From contig NZ_JALJRZ010000007.1 in NCBI RefSeq assembly GCF_024519435.1, forward strand, positions 124,001-188,000: a stretch of 64,000 bases of DNA, in the 5' to 3' direction. Below, piece by piece: positions 34,546-45,458 of the stretch. The notes under the pieces were generated by a model. That model had not been told where the DNA came from and did not search any database. It worked only from the letters and a program-made list of their open reading frames with translations. Both the position numbers and the translations under genes were made by a program. The stretch's first letter is position 1, and each line of letters starts with the position of its first letter. Origin of the DNA: Terrabacter sp. Ter38. GTDB lineage: Bacteria; Actinomycetota; Actinomycetes; Actinomycetales; Dermatophilaceae.

Positions 34546-34863
34546 ATGGAAGAGCGAATCACCCTGGAGGGATTCGATCCCCCGAAGAACCGACGTCACG
34601 GCCCCGACGGAGACCTCGTCGACGTCCAGGGATGGCTGCACGCCCCGCTCGACTGGACGGGTGGGCCCCGGCTGGAGCGGACCTGGCGGGCACGCCACGG
34701 CCGGTCGCGCCTCGGCGTCGGCCTCTCCGTCGCGGGCAACCCGCGCCGCCACCTCCTGCTGACCAACGTCCCGCCGGACCTCGACTTCCTCCGGTCCGAG
34801 CTCGAGTCGCTCATCGCGGAGCTCGACCCCGACACGACGTCGGACCTCGAGGACGCCCAGTAG
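34546..34863 (+). CDS. Hypothetical protein, 105 residues
   Basis: An unrecognised small soluble protein. It has an N-terminal PPKNRRHGPDGDLVDVQGW segment, a basic middle (ERTWRARHGRSRLG) and an acidic, probably helical tail (FLRSELESLIAELDPDTT). AGGAG lies only one base before the ATG, too close for normal use, while TACCGT at 34533-34538 puts the predicted transcription start at the ATG, so a leaderless mRNA is likely. It is divergent from the C39-like peptidase gene and may share regulation with it. Codon use is normal for the window. Confidence 0.6.
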   Translation: MEERITLEGFDPPKNRRHGPDGDLVDVQGWLHAPLDWTGGPRLERTWRARHGRSRLGVGLSVAGNPRRHLLLTNVPPDLDFLRSELESLIAELDPDTTSDLEDAQ

Positions 34864-35021
34864 CGGGACGCCGCGTGGCCGCGACACCGGGTGACGCCCG
34901 ACGCGGCACGCGACGCCGCGTGCCCGGTTCGTGACACCGTGCCCCGCTCCGCCCGTCTCGTCCCGCCCACCTCGACGGGGTGAACCGCCCCGACTCGCCC
35001 CCGCACACGGGTTCCCGCTCG

Positions 35022-35027
35022 TACGCT
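35022..35027 (+). promoter_or_regulatory. -10 element, leaderless, receiver/redox fusion gene
   Basis: TACGCT ends 6 nt before the GTG start at 35034. The 170-bp gap upstream (34864-35033) otherwise holds only G+C-rich DNA with repeated ACGCGGC-type words. Confidence 0.5.
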
Positions 35028-35033
35028 GAGCGC

Positions 35034-36692
35034 GTGGCGAGACCCGCGATCATCACCGTGGACGACGACGCGCCGGTCTCGGCCGCGATCGCCAGGGACC
35101 TGCGGGCCCGCTACGGCGCCGAGCACCGCATCCTGCGCGCGTCCTCCGGGCCCGAGGCCCTCGACCTCGTGGCTCGTCTCGTCCTGCGCAACCAGCCCCT
35201 CGCGCTCGTCGCGTCCGACCAGCGGATGCCCGGGATGACCGGCATCGAGCTGCTGGCTCGGGTGCGGGTCGACGTCCCGGACGCCAAGCTCTTGCTGCTC
35301 ACGGCGTACGCCGACACCGACGTCGCGATCTCGGCCATCAACGACATCGGGCTCGACCACTACCTCCTCAAGCCCTGGGACCCGCCCGAGGACCGGCTCT
35401 ACCCCGTCGTCGACGACCTGCTCTCCGACTGGCACAACGCGCACCCGGAGCGCGCGTCCGACGTCCGCGTCGTGGGCCACCGGTGGTCCGAGGCGAGCGA
35501 CCTCGTCAAGACCTTCCTCGCCAACAACCACGTTCCGTACGTCTGGCTCGACGTGGAGCGCGACGAGGAGGGGGCTCACCTGCGCGACCTCGCGGGCGCC
35601 GGGCCGGAGGACCTCCCGCTCGTCCTCGTCCCCGACGGCGACACCCTCCGTGCCCCGACACCGGTCGCCGTCGCGACGGCCCTGGGGCTGCGCACCCGGG
35701 CCGAGCGCGCCCTCTACGACCTCTGCATCGTCGGCGGCGGACCGGCAGGGCTCGCCGCCGCGGTCTACGCCGCCTCCGAGGGCTTGAGCACCGTCGTCGT
35801 CGAGCACGACGCCCCCGGCGGGCAGGCCGGGCAGAGCGCGGCGATCGAGAACTACCTCGGCTTCCCGCGGGGCCTCTCCGGTGCCGACCTCGCGCAGCGG
35901 GCGATCGCGCAGGCCCGCCGCTTCGGCGCCGAGATGGTGCTCGCCCGGGACGTCATGGCGCTCGAGCAGCGCGGACCGGTCCGTGCCGTGCGCCTCGACG
36001 GAGCCGACGACATCGAGGCTCGCAGCGTCGTCCTCGCCACCGGCGTGTCCTACCGACGTCTCGAGGCCCGCGGCATCGACGCACTCTCGGGTCGTGGCGT
36101 GCACTACGGGTCCAACGCCGGCCAGGCGGCGGCGTGCGCCGGGGACGAGGTCTACGTCGTCGGCGCCGCCAACTCGGCAGGCCAGGCGGTGCTCAACCTC
36201 GCCCGCCACGCCAGGCGCGTCACCCTCGTCGTCCGCGGCGAGTCGCTCGAGGCGAGCATGTCGCAGTACCTCGTCACGCGGATCCGTGCCGACGAGCGCA
36301 TCCGCGTCCTGTGTCGCACCGAGGTCGTCGCGGTGGACGGTGACGGCCACCTGGAGCGGCTCACCCTCTCGGACCGGCACACCGGCGCCACGACGGAGGT
36401 CGAGGCCGCCTGGCTGTTCGTCTACATCGGCGCGTCGCCGCGCACCGACTGGCTCGGCGCCGACGTCGCACGCGACGAGCACGGCTTCGTCGTCACCGGC
36501 CACGATCTGGTCGTCGGACAGCAGGCCCACGGGTGGCCACTCGCCCGGCCGCCGTTCGCCCTGGAGACGAGCCTGCCGGGCGTCTTCGCGGCGGGCGACG
36601 TGCGCTCGGACTCGATGAAGCGCGTCGCGTCCGCCGTCGGCGAGGGCTCGATGTCCGTCTACTTCGTCCACCGCTACCTCGCCACGATCTGA
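35034..36692 (+). CDS. Receiver domain - glutaredoxin-like - thioredoxin-reductase-like fusion
   Basis: This 552-residue protein has three modules. Residues 1-125 are a response-regulator receiver: acidic VDDD, phospho-acceptor Asp62 in SDQRMPGMTG, LLLTAYAD and Lys in LLKPWD. Residues about 142-220 look like a glutaredoxin fold with no active-site cysteines (HRWSEAS where CPYC would be; LPLVLVPDG as the cis-Pro region). Residues 228-552 are a FAD/NAD(P)H thioredoxin-reductase core (CIVGGGPAGLAAAVYA, VVGAANSAGQ, GVFAAGDVRSDSMKRVASAV). The usual CxxC is replaced by NAGQ near residue 360. It starts at a leaderless GTG. The next gene, a histidine kinase, is the likely phosphodonor. A flavin/NADPH-based output controlled by phosphorylation is inferred. 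Confidence 0.88.
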   Translation: MARPAIITVDDDAPVSAAIARDLRARYGAEHRILRASSGPEALDLVARLVLRNQPLALVASDQRMPGMTGIELLARVRVDVPDAKLLLLTAYADTDVAISAINDIGLDHYLLKPWDPPEDRLYPVVDDLLSDWHNAHPERASDVRVVGHRWSEASDLVKTFLANNHVPYVWLDVERDEEGAHLRDLAGAGPEDLPLVLVPDGDTLRAPTPVAVATALGLRTRAERALYDLCIVGGGPAGLAAAVYAASEGLSTVVVEHDAPGGQAGQSAAIENYLGFPRGLSGADLAQRAIAQARRFGAEMVLARDVMALEQRGPVRAVRLDGADDIEARSVVLATGVSYRRLEARGIDALSGRGVHYGSNAGQAAACAGDEVYVVGAANSAGQAVLNLARHARRVTLVVRGESLEASMSQYLVTRIRADERIRVLCRTEVVAVDGDGHLERLTLSDRHTGATTEVEAAWLFVYIGASPRTDWLGADVARDEHGFVVTGHDLVVGQQAHGWPLARPPFALETSLPGVFAAGDVRSDSMKRVASAVGEGSMSVYFVHRYLATI

Positions 36693-36711
36693 CCGGCACA
36701 CGGGACCCGCG

Positions 36712-38115
36712 ATGCTCGAGCTCTCCGACCTCCGCACGGTGGCGCTCTTCGACGGGCTGGACGACGACCAGCTCGTGCAGCTGCTCGAGGGCGGCGCCGA
36801 GGTGCCGATCGTCCCCGGCGAGGTGGTCTGGCTCGAAGGTGACCGCGCCGACTTCTGGTGGGTCGTCGTCGACGGAGCACTCGACCTCTCGCGCCACATC
36901 GGCCGCGAGGACGTCGTCGTCGGCCGGATGGACGTGCCCGGTCGCTGGGCGGGCGGGTTCCGGGCCTGGGACGAGCACGGGGTCTACCTCGCGACGGCCC
37001 GTGGCGTCGCGCCCGGACGGCTGCTGCAGGTCCCGGCCGAGCGCCTCGGCGAGCTGGCGAACATCTGGTTCCCCTTCGCCGCGCACCTCGTCGCAGGCCT
37101 CTACGGCACGGCGCGGTCGATCGAGGCGACGGCCCGCCAGCGCAGCGGGCTCGTCACGCTCGGGACGCTCGCGGCCGGGCTGGCCCACGAGATCAACAAC
37201 CCCGCGGCTGCCGCTGCCCGGTCCTCCGCCGAGCTCGCGCACGCCTGCGACGGTCTGCTCGACGCCCTGCGCCAGATGGCCACGGCCGGTCTGACCGCGA
37301 CCCAGTTCGGTGAGCTCGACGCGCTGCGCGGCGAGCTCGTACCGCCGACGACGTTGCCCGACCCGCTCGAGACCGCCGACCGCGAGGAGGTCCTGGGGGA
37401 GTGGCTCGACCGGGCCGGTGTCGAGCGGCCGTGGGAGCTCGCCGCGTCCCTCGTCTCCGCCGGCGCCGACGTCGGCTGGGTCGAGCGGGCCGCCGCGGCG
37501 GCACCGTCCAACGGGCTCGGCGCCTGTCTCGGCTGGGTCGCCCGCACCATCGACGTCTCGTCGCTCCTCGGCGAGGTGCGCGAGTCGACCCGCCGGGTGT
37601 CCGAGCTCGTCGCCGGCATCAAGTCCTACTCGCAGATGGACCGCGCCTCGCACCAGCGGGTCGACGTCCGGGAGGGGCTGGAGAGCACGCTGCTCGTCAT
37701 GGGCCCTCGGCTGCGTCCCGGTATCACGGTGGTGCGCGACTGGGGCGGTGACGTGCCGCTCGTCGACGGGATGCCCGGCGAGCTCAACCAGGTCTGGACC
37801 AACCTCGTCGACAACGCCGTCGACGCCATGGGCGGCGTCGGCACCCTCACCGTCACGACGCGTCTCGACGGAGAGTCCGTCGTCGTCGAGGTCGGTGACA
37901 CCGGCGCGGGCATGAGCCCGGAGGTGCAGCAGCGAGCGTTCGAGCCGTTCTACACGACCAAGGACGTCGGCCGCGGGACCGGCCTGGGCCTCGACATCGC
38001 CCACCGCATCGTCGTCGATCGCCACGGCGGGTCGATCGAGATCGAGTCCCGGCCGGGCGACACCCGCATGCGCGTGCGCCTCCCGGTCCACGCCGCCCAC
38101 GCTCCCGCGCCCTGA
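36712..38115 (+). CDS. Sensor histidine kinase with N-terminal cyclic-nucleotide-binding-like domain
   Basis: The 467-residue soluble kinase begins with a CAP/cNMP-binding-like beta-barrel (about residues 5-125; GEVVWLEGDRADFWWVVVDG). A two-helix dimerisation region has the phospho-acceptor His159 in LAHEINNPAAAAARSSAEL, in the HEINNPL style. The ATPase domain has the N-box LNQVWTNLVDNAVDAMGG, G1 VGDTGAGM and G2 GTGLGLDIAHRI. No membrane helix is present, so it senses a cytoplasmic signal, perhaps a nucleotide or a protein partner. It lies 19 nt after the receiver/redox fusion gene and is its probable cognate kinase. Confidence 0.9.
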   Translation: MLELSDLRTVALFDGLDDDQLVQLLEGGAEVPIVPGEVVWLEGDRADFWWVVVDGALDLSRHIGREDVVVGRMDVPGRWAGGFRAWDEHGVYLATARGVAPGRLLQVPAERLGELANIWFPFAAHLVAGLYGTARSIEATARQRSGLVTLGTLAAGLAHEINNPAAAAARSSAELAHACDGLLDALRQMATAGLTATQFGELDALRGELVPPTTLPDPLETADREEVLGEWLDRAGVERPWELAASLVSAGADVGWVERAAAAAPSNGLGACLGWVARTIDVSSLLGEVRESTRRVSELVAGIKSYSQMDRASHQRVDVREGLESTLLVMGPRLRPGITVVRDWGGDVPLVDGMPGELNQVWTNLVDNAVDAMGGVGTLTVTTRLDGESVVVEVGDTGAGMSPEVQQRAFEPFYTTKDVGRGTGLGLDIAHRIVVDRHGGSIEIESRPGDTRMRVRLPVHAAHAPAP

Positions 38116-38129
38116 CCAGCGGGGCGGCG

Positions 38130-38172
38130 GGGCGGCATACGCCATCGCGCCGGGGCGCGTGCCGTGCCGCCC
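38130..38172. terminator. Possible bidirectional terminator after the kinase gene
   Basis: GGGCGGCA (38130-38137) pairs with TGCCGCCC (38165-38172), enclosing a small GCGCC-GG-GGCGC hairpin. It lies between convergent genes. It is weaker than the other terminators here. Confidence 0.4.
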
Positions 38173-38182
38173 GGTCAGGCGG

Positions 38183-38869
38183 TCACCAGCCGCGGGCGCG
38201 CCACTCGTCGAGGTGCGGGCGCTCGGCGCCCAGGGTGGAGTCGTCGCCGTGACCGGGGTAGAACCACGTGTCGTCGTCGTAGACGTCGAAGACGCGGGTC
38301 GTGACGTCCTCGATGAGGGAGTCGAAGCTCTGCCCGGGGTTCTTCGTGTTGCCGATGCCGCCGGGGAAGAGGCTGTCGCCGGTGAAGAGGTGGGTGTGCC
38401 CGCCGGGCGCCGGGTCGGCGTAGGCGAGGGCGATCGACCCCTGCGTGTGTCCCCGGAGGTGGACGACGTCGAGCGTGACGTCGCCGACGGACACGGTGTC
38501 GCCGTGTCCGACCCGATCGTCGACGGGCACGGGCAGCGCGTCGGCGTCGTCCGCGCCGGCGATGGTGCGGGCGCCCGTGGCCGCGACGACCTCGGCGAGC
38601 GCACCGACGTGGTCGTGGTGCTGGTGCGTCGTGGCGACGGCGTCGAGGCCACCCCCTCCGCCGGCCACGAGCTCGAGCAGGCGCTCGGGCTCCGCCGCGG
38701 CGTCGACGAGCAGCTGCGCCCCGGTGGCCCTACAGGTCAGCAGGTACGCGTTGTTGCCGAAGCCGCCGACCTCGAGCTTGCGGATCGTGAGGTCGGCCAG
38801 CTCGCGGACGCCGGGCGGCCCGCCCGCGGTGACGTGACCGGAGTACGGGTCGTCGGGTGCGTGCGTCAT
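38183..38869 (-). CDS. MBL-fold metallo-hydrolase (glyoxalase II-like)
   Basis: The 228-residue metallo-beta-lactamase-fold protein has the metal motif TTHQHHDHVGAL, a further ligand in LRGHTQGS, the bridging Asp in LFTGDSLFPGGIG and the last His in YPGHGDDS. This is the glyoxalase II branch. In a mycothiol-using actinobacterium, and 2 nt after a mycothiol-dependent-isomerase homologue, hydrolysis of a thioester or mycothiol conjugate is plausible. The ATG at 38869 is placed just after the upstream gene's stop with GGAGG nearby; a longer reading would overlap that gene. Confidence 0.87.
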   Translation of the reverse strand: MTHAPDDPYSGHVTAGGPPGVRELADLTIRKLEVGGFGNNAYLLTCRATGAQLLVDAAAEPERLLELVAGGGGGLDAVATTHQHHDHVGALAEVVAATGARTIAGADDADALPVPVDDRVGHGDTVSVGDVTLDVVHLRGHTQGSIALAYADPAPGGHTHLFTGDSLFPGGIGNTKNPGQSFDSLIEDVTTRVFDVYDDDTWFYPGHGDDSTLGAERPHLDEWRARGW

Positions 38870-38871
38870 CG

Positions 38872-39573
38872 TCAGCCTCCGAAGGGCAGGGTCGGGACGG
38901 GACCGTCGAAGCTCACGCCGTCCGTGCGTCCGCGGGCGAGCCACAGCACGACGTCGGCGGCGGACCCGGCCACCTGCGTCGCGCCGTCACCGATGACGTG
39001 GTCGTCTCCCTCGGTCGTCACGACGTGCAGGGACGGGGGCGTGTCGTCGTGCGCGAGGCGGTTGGCGGCGTCGCGGAGGAAGAGCGACACGACCTCGGGC
39101 GGGGCGCTCGCGAAGGTGTAGCCGGCGTCGAGGTCGACGTGGTGGTAGACGACCTCGCGCAGCCGCATGAACGGCACCATCCCGACAGGGATCGGGAAAG
39201 CGCCCGGGGTGCGCTCGACGCGGACGTCGGCGTGCTCGGGGTGCAGGGCCTCGAGCCGCTCGGCGAGGCGGGCCGCCGTGTCGCGGATGTCGGTCGCGTG
39301 GTCGTGCGCCGACCGACGGGCGCCGCGCTCGATGTCGGCGTCACGCGAGTCGACGTCGTCGTACATCGTGTCGGCGGTGCCGGTCAGGGCCACGTCGCAC
39401 ACGCGCACCAGGGCGTCGGCGTTGCGGGCGAGGTGCGCGAGCACGTGACCGCGCGACCATCCCGCGCAGAGCGACGGGGCGAGCACCGCGTCGTTGCGGA
39501 AGGAGGCCGCCGTGGAGGCGACCCGGTCGGTCTCGGCCGCGACGAGCGCGGGTGTCACGTCGGCGTGCTTCAT
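38872..39573 (-). CDS. Maleylpyruvate-isomerase-family (MDMPI, DinB-like) protein
   Basis: The 233-residue protein belongs to the mycothiol-dependent maleylpyruvate isomerase family of four-helix DinB-like proteins. It shows VLAPSLCAGWSRGHVLAHLARNADAL with candidate metal-ligand histidines, then RLREVVYHHVDLDAGY. The C-terminal third is a sterol-carrier-like strand region (DDHVIGDGATQVAGSAADVV). Family members often use mycothiol as cofactor; the actual substrate is unknown. The ATG overlaps the stop of the GH15 gene upstream, and the MBL hydrolase follows 2 nt later, so the three form one coupled unit. Confidence 0.85.
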   Translation of the reverse strand: MKHADVTPALVAAETDRVASTAASFRNDAVLAPSLCAGWSRGHVLAHLARNADALVRVCDVALTGTADTMYDDVDSRDADIERGARRSAHDHATDIRDTAARLAERLEALHPEHADVRVERTPGAFPIPVGMVPFMRLREVVYHHVDLDAGYTFASAPPEVVSLFLRDAANRLAHDDTPPSLHVVTTEGDDHVIGDGATQVAGSAADVVLWLARGRTDGVSFDGPVPTLPFGG

Positions 39574-41420
39574 GCCGTGGCCCTCCCTGGCTGCTTCTCC
39601 GTCGCCGCGTCGGACGCCGCGCCCGAGGCCTTGGCGAGGGCAAGGGCGGCGCCGACGAGTGTCAGGTGCGAGAACGCCTGCGGGAAGTTGCCCACCATGC
39701 GCTTCGCGATCGGGTCGTACTCCTCGGAGAGGAGTCCGACGTCGTTGGTCAGGCCCACGAGCCGGTCCATCAGCTCGGTGGCCTCCGTCGTCATACCCGC
39801 CTTCGCGTAGGCCGTCACCAGCCAGAAGGAGCAGGCGAGGAAGGGGTGCTCGTCGCCGGCCAGGCCGTCGACGCCCGTGCCGGTGCGGTAGCGCATGACG
39901 AGCCCCTCGCGCAGCAGGTCGGACTCGACGGCGGCGATGGTGCCGAGCATCCGCGGGTCGTCACCGTCGACGAAGCCGATCGACGAGAGCGTGAGCAGGG
40001 ACGCGTCGACCTCGGCGGTGTCGTAGTGCTGGACGAAGGTGTTGCGCTCGGTGTCGAAGCCCTTCGTCATGACCTCCTCGCGCACCTGGTCGCGCAGCTC
40101 GCGCCAGTGCTCGACCGGCCCCTCGACGCCGTGCTGCTCGACGGCGCGGATCGCCCGGTCGAAGGCGGCCCACACCATGACGCGCGAGTGGGTGAAGTGC
40201 CGCAGCGGGCCCCGGATCTCCCACAGGCCGTTGTCGGCCTCCTCCCAGTGCTGGGCGAGGTGGTTGACGAGCGCCCGCTGCAGGTGCCAGGAGTCGTCGT
40301 TCTCCTCCAGTCCCTTCGACCGCGCGTGGTCGAGCGAGATCATCACCTCGCCGAGCACGTCGGTCTGGCGCTGCTCGACGGCCGCGTTGCCGACGCGCAC
40401 GGGGCGCGACGCGGCATACCCGGGCAGGTGCTCGAGCACCCGCTCGGGGAGGTCACGGCCGCCGTCGACGCGGTACATGATCTGCATGTCCTCGGGGTCA
40501 CCGGCGACGGCGCGCAGCAGCCACGCCCGCCACAGCTCGGTCTCCTCGACGTAGCCGCAGCCGAGGAGGGCCTCGAGCGTCAGGGCGGCATCCCTCAGCC
40601 AGCAGAAGCGGTAGTCCCAGTTGCGCTCGCCACCGAACTCCTCCGGCAGCGAGGTCGTGGCGGCGGCCACGATCCCGCCGGTCGACTGGTGGGTCAGGCC
40701 GCGCAGCACGAGGAGCGAGCGCGTGACGGCCTCCTCGTAGGGGCCGACGTAGTCGCTGCGGGAGGCGTACTCCTCGCTCAGCGCGATCGTCTCGTCGATG
40801 CGCGCGCGCACCCGTAGCGGTGGCGGGATCTCCTCGTGGCTGCGGAACCACGTCGTCGAGAAGGTGAACGTCTGACCGGCGACGACGTCGAACTCGTCGA
40901 CGTGGTGGCCGTCCTGGGCGTGGGGGAGGCGGGCGCCGCGCAGGACGAGCATGTCGGGACCGGCGATGGCCGTGATGATCTCGTCGGTGTGGTCCTCGCG
41001 GTCCTCGGTGTGGCGCATCACCCACGGGCGGGTGCGGCCGTAGTTGAAGCGCACCGTCCACTCGTGGACCATCCGGACCGTGCCCTCGACGCCCTCGATG
41101 CGGCGCAGGAGGTCGGAGCGACCGTCGCCGAGCGGCATGACGTCGGTGACGCGCACCCGGCCGGTGGGAGTCTCGTGGACCGTCTCGAGGACGAACGAGT
41201 TGCCGACGTACCGGCGGGTCGTGACCGCGTCCGGGTCGACCGGCGTGATGAGCCAGCGGCCGTGGTCCGGTGTGCCGAGCAGCGCCGAGAAGCAGGCGCG
41301 CGAGTCGAACCGGGGGAGGCACAGCCAGTCGACGGAGCCCTTGCGGCTCACGAGGGCGGCGGTGCCGAGGTCGCCGAGCACTGCGTAGTCCTCGATCGGG
41401 GTGGGCACGGGCTCACTCAT
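39570..41420 (-). CDS. Glycoside hydrolase family 15 protein (trehalase/glucoamylase-like)
   Basis: The 616-residue protein has the GH15 layout: an N-terminal beta-sandwich domain (IEDYAVLGDLGTAALVSRKG, SVDWLCLPRFDSRACFSALL) and an alpha/alpha barrel with NWDYRFCWLRDAALTLEALL, RVGNAAVEQRQTDVLGEVM and a late EEYDPIAKRMVGNFPQAFSH region. Mycobacterial relatives of this size hydrolyse trehalose, using phosphate and Mg. No signal peptide is seen, so it is intracellular. The ATG at 41420 is divergent from uvrA with about 135 bp between them. It is first in a coupled set with the MDMPI and MBL genes. Confidence 0.88.
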   Translation of the reverse strand: MSEPVPTPIEDYAVLGDLGTAALVSRKGSVDWLCLPRFDSRACFSALLGTPDHGRWLITPVDPDAVTTRRYVGNSFVLETVHETPTGRVRVTDVMPLGDGRSDLLRRIEGVEGTVRMVHEWTVRFNYGRTRPWVMRHTEDREDHTDEIITAIAGPDMLVLRGARLPHAQDGHHVDEFDVVAGQTFTFSTTWFRSHEEIPPPLRVRARIDETIALSEEYASRSDYVGPYEEAVTRSLLVLRGLTHQSTGGIVAAATTSLPEEFGGERNWDYRFCWLRDAALTLEALLGCGYVEETELWRAWLLRAVAGDPEDMQIMYRVDGGRDLPERVLEHLPGYAASRPVRVGNAAVEQRQTDVLGEVMISLDHARSKGLEENDDSWHLQRALVNHLAQHWEEADNGLWEIRGPLRHFTHSRVMVWAAFDRAIRAVEQHGVEGPVEHWRELRDQVREEVMTKGFDTERNTFVQHYDTAEVDASLLTLSSIGFVDGDDPRMLGTIAAVESDLLREGLVMRYRTGTGVDGLAGDEHPFLACSFWLVTAYAKAGMTTEATELMDRLVGLTNDVGLLSEEYDPIAKRMVGNFPQAFSHLTLVGAALALAKASGAASDAATEKQPGRATA

Positions 41421-41528
41421 GACTGCGAGTATGCCGTCCTGGCGGGCCGGGCGCTCCTGTCGCCGCGGCGCGTGGCGGGGTGGGTACGTCCCGTGAGATG
41501 TCCAGCCTTGAACCGCCGATGGGGGGAC

Positions 41529-41550
41529 TGTCGGTCACCCCACCTAGCAT
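41529..41550 (+). promoter_or_regulatory. PafBC/RecA_NDp-type DNA-damage promoter of uvrA
   Basis: TGTCGGTC (41529-41536), exactly 8 nt, then TAGCAT (41545-41550), with the GTG start 7 nt further on. It has the same architecture as in front of uvrB and uvrC. Confidence 0.75.
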
Positions 41551-41557
41551 GTTGCGC

Positions 41558-44721
<3,164 letters not shown>

Positions 44722-44725
<4 letters not shown>

Positions 44726-45294
44726 CCGAGCGCACGCACTCCAGCACCACCGAGCCGACCAGCAGCACGAGCACCTCCGACACGTCGTCCACTCCGTCCG
44801 CCCTCCCGTCCACCGGCGCCGCCGAGCCGAGCCTCGCCGACCGCATCTCGGTGCTCACCGACCGCCGCGGCGTCCTCCGGGTCGCCGGGGTCGTCCTCGG
44901 GGCCGGAGCGCTGGCCGCGTGCAGCAGCCCGCCCGTCCCGACGACCCCGGCCGACTCGGCGTCGAGCAACGTTGCTGCCGCTCCGTCCTCCGGGGCGAGC
45001 TCCGCCGCCGGCGGCGGCACCCCGACGTCCGAGATCCCCGTCGGCGGCGGCAAGATCTTCGCCGACACCGAGACCGTCGTCACCCAGCCGACCGCCGGCA
45101 CGTTCAAGGCGTTCGACGCCGTGTGCCCTCACCAGGGCTGCACCGTCAGCTCGGTCGAAGGCGGCCAGATCATCTGCCCCTGCCACCAGAGCCACTTCGA
45201 CGCCACGACCGGCGACCGCGTGTCCGGTCCGGCGCCCACCGGCCTGACCGCCAAGAGCATCACCGTCACCGGCGACACCTTCACCGTCAGCTGA
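44722..45294 (+). CDS. Rieske [2Fe-2S] lipoprotein, Tat-type
   Basis: The 190-residue protein has a Ser/Thr-rich 45-residue N-terminus, a twin-arginine lipoprotein signal ([14 protein letters not shown], lipobox LAAC) and a Ser/Ala linker. The C-terminal Rieske domain has ligands Cys135/His137 in CPHQGC and Cys152/His155 in CPCHQSHFD; Cys140 and Cys154 would form the stabilising disulfide. It ends with the usual GPAPTGL proline loop. It is likely an extracytoplasmic electron carrier. It is not the cytochrome bc1 Rieske subunit, which would have three membrane helices in actinobacteria. Coupling to uvrA is unexplained. Confidence 0.9.
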
Positions 45295-45430
45295 GCGTCA
45301 CCCGCTGTCGTATGCCGCCCGGTCGGCGCGCCCTCGGCGCCCGGCCGGGCGACGTGCGTCCCGGCCCGGCATCCTCCCGGCGCCATCACGGATCGGCCGA
45401 CACGGCATGCGCGAGGACGCCCTGCGACGA

Positions 45431-45452
45431 CGTCGGTGGGCCGACATAGGGT
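45431..45452 (+). promoter_or_regulatory. PafBC/RecA_NDp-type DNA-damage promoter of uvrC
   Basis: CGTCGGTG (45431-45438), exactly 8 nt, then TAGGGT (45447-45452), with the GTG start 6 nt further on. It is one base from the TGTCRGTG consensus and is again leaderless. Confidence 0.7.
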
Positions 45453-45458
45453 GGGAAC

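Noticed and set aside
34545-34590. GGATTCGATCCCCC, like a tRNA T-arm
   Set aside because: No acceptor, D or anticodon arm can be built around it, and it lies in the start of a coding region.
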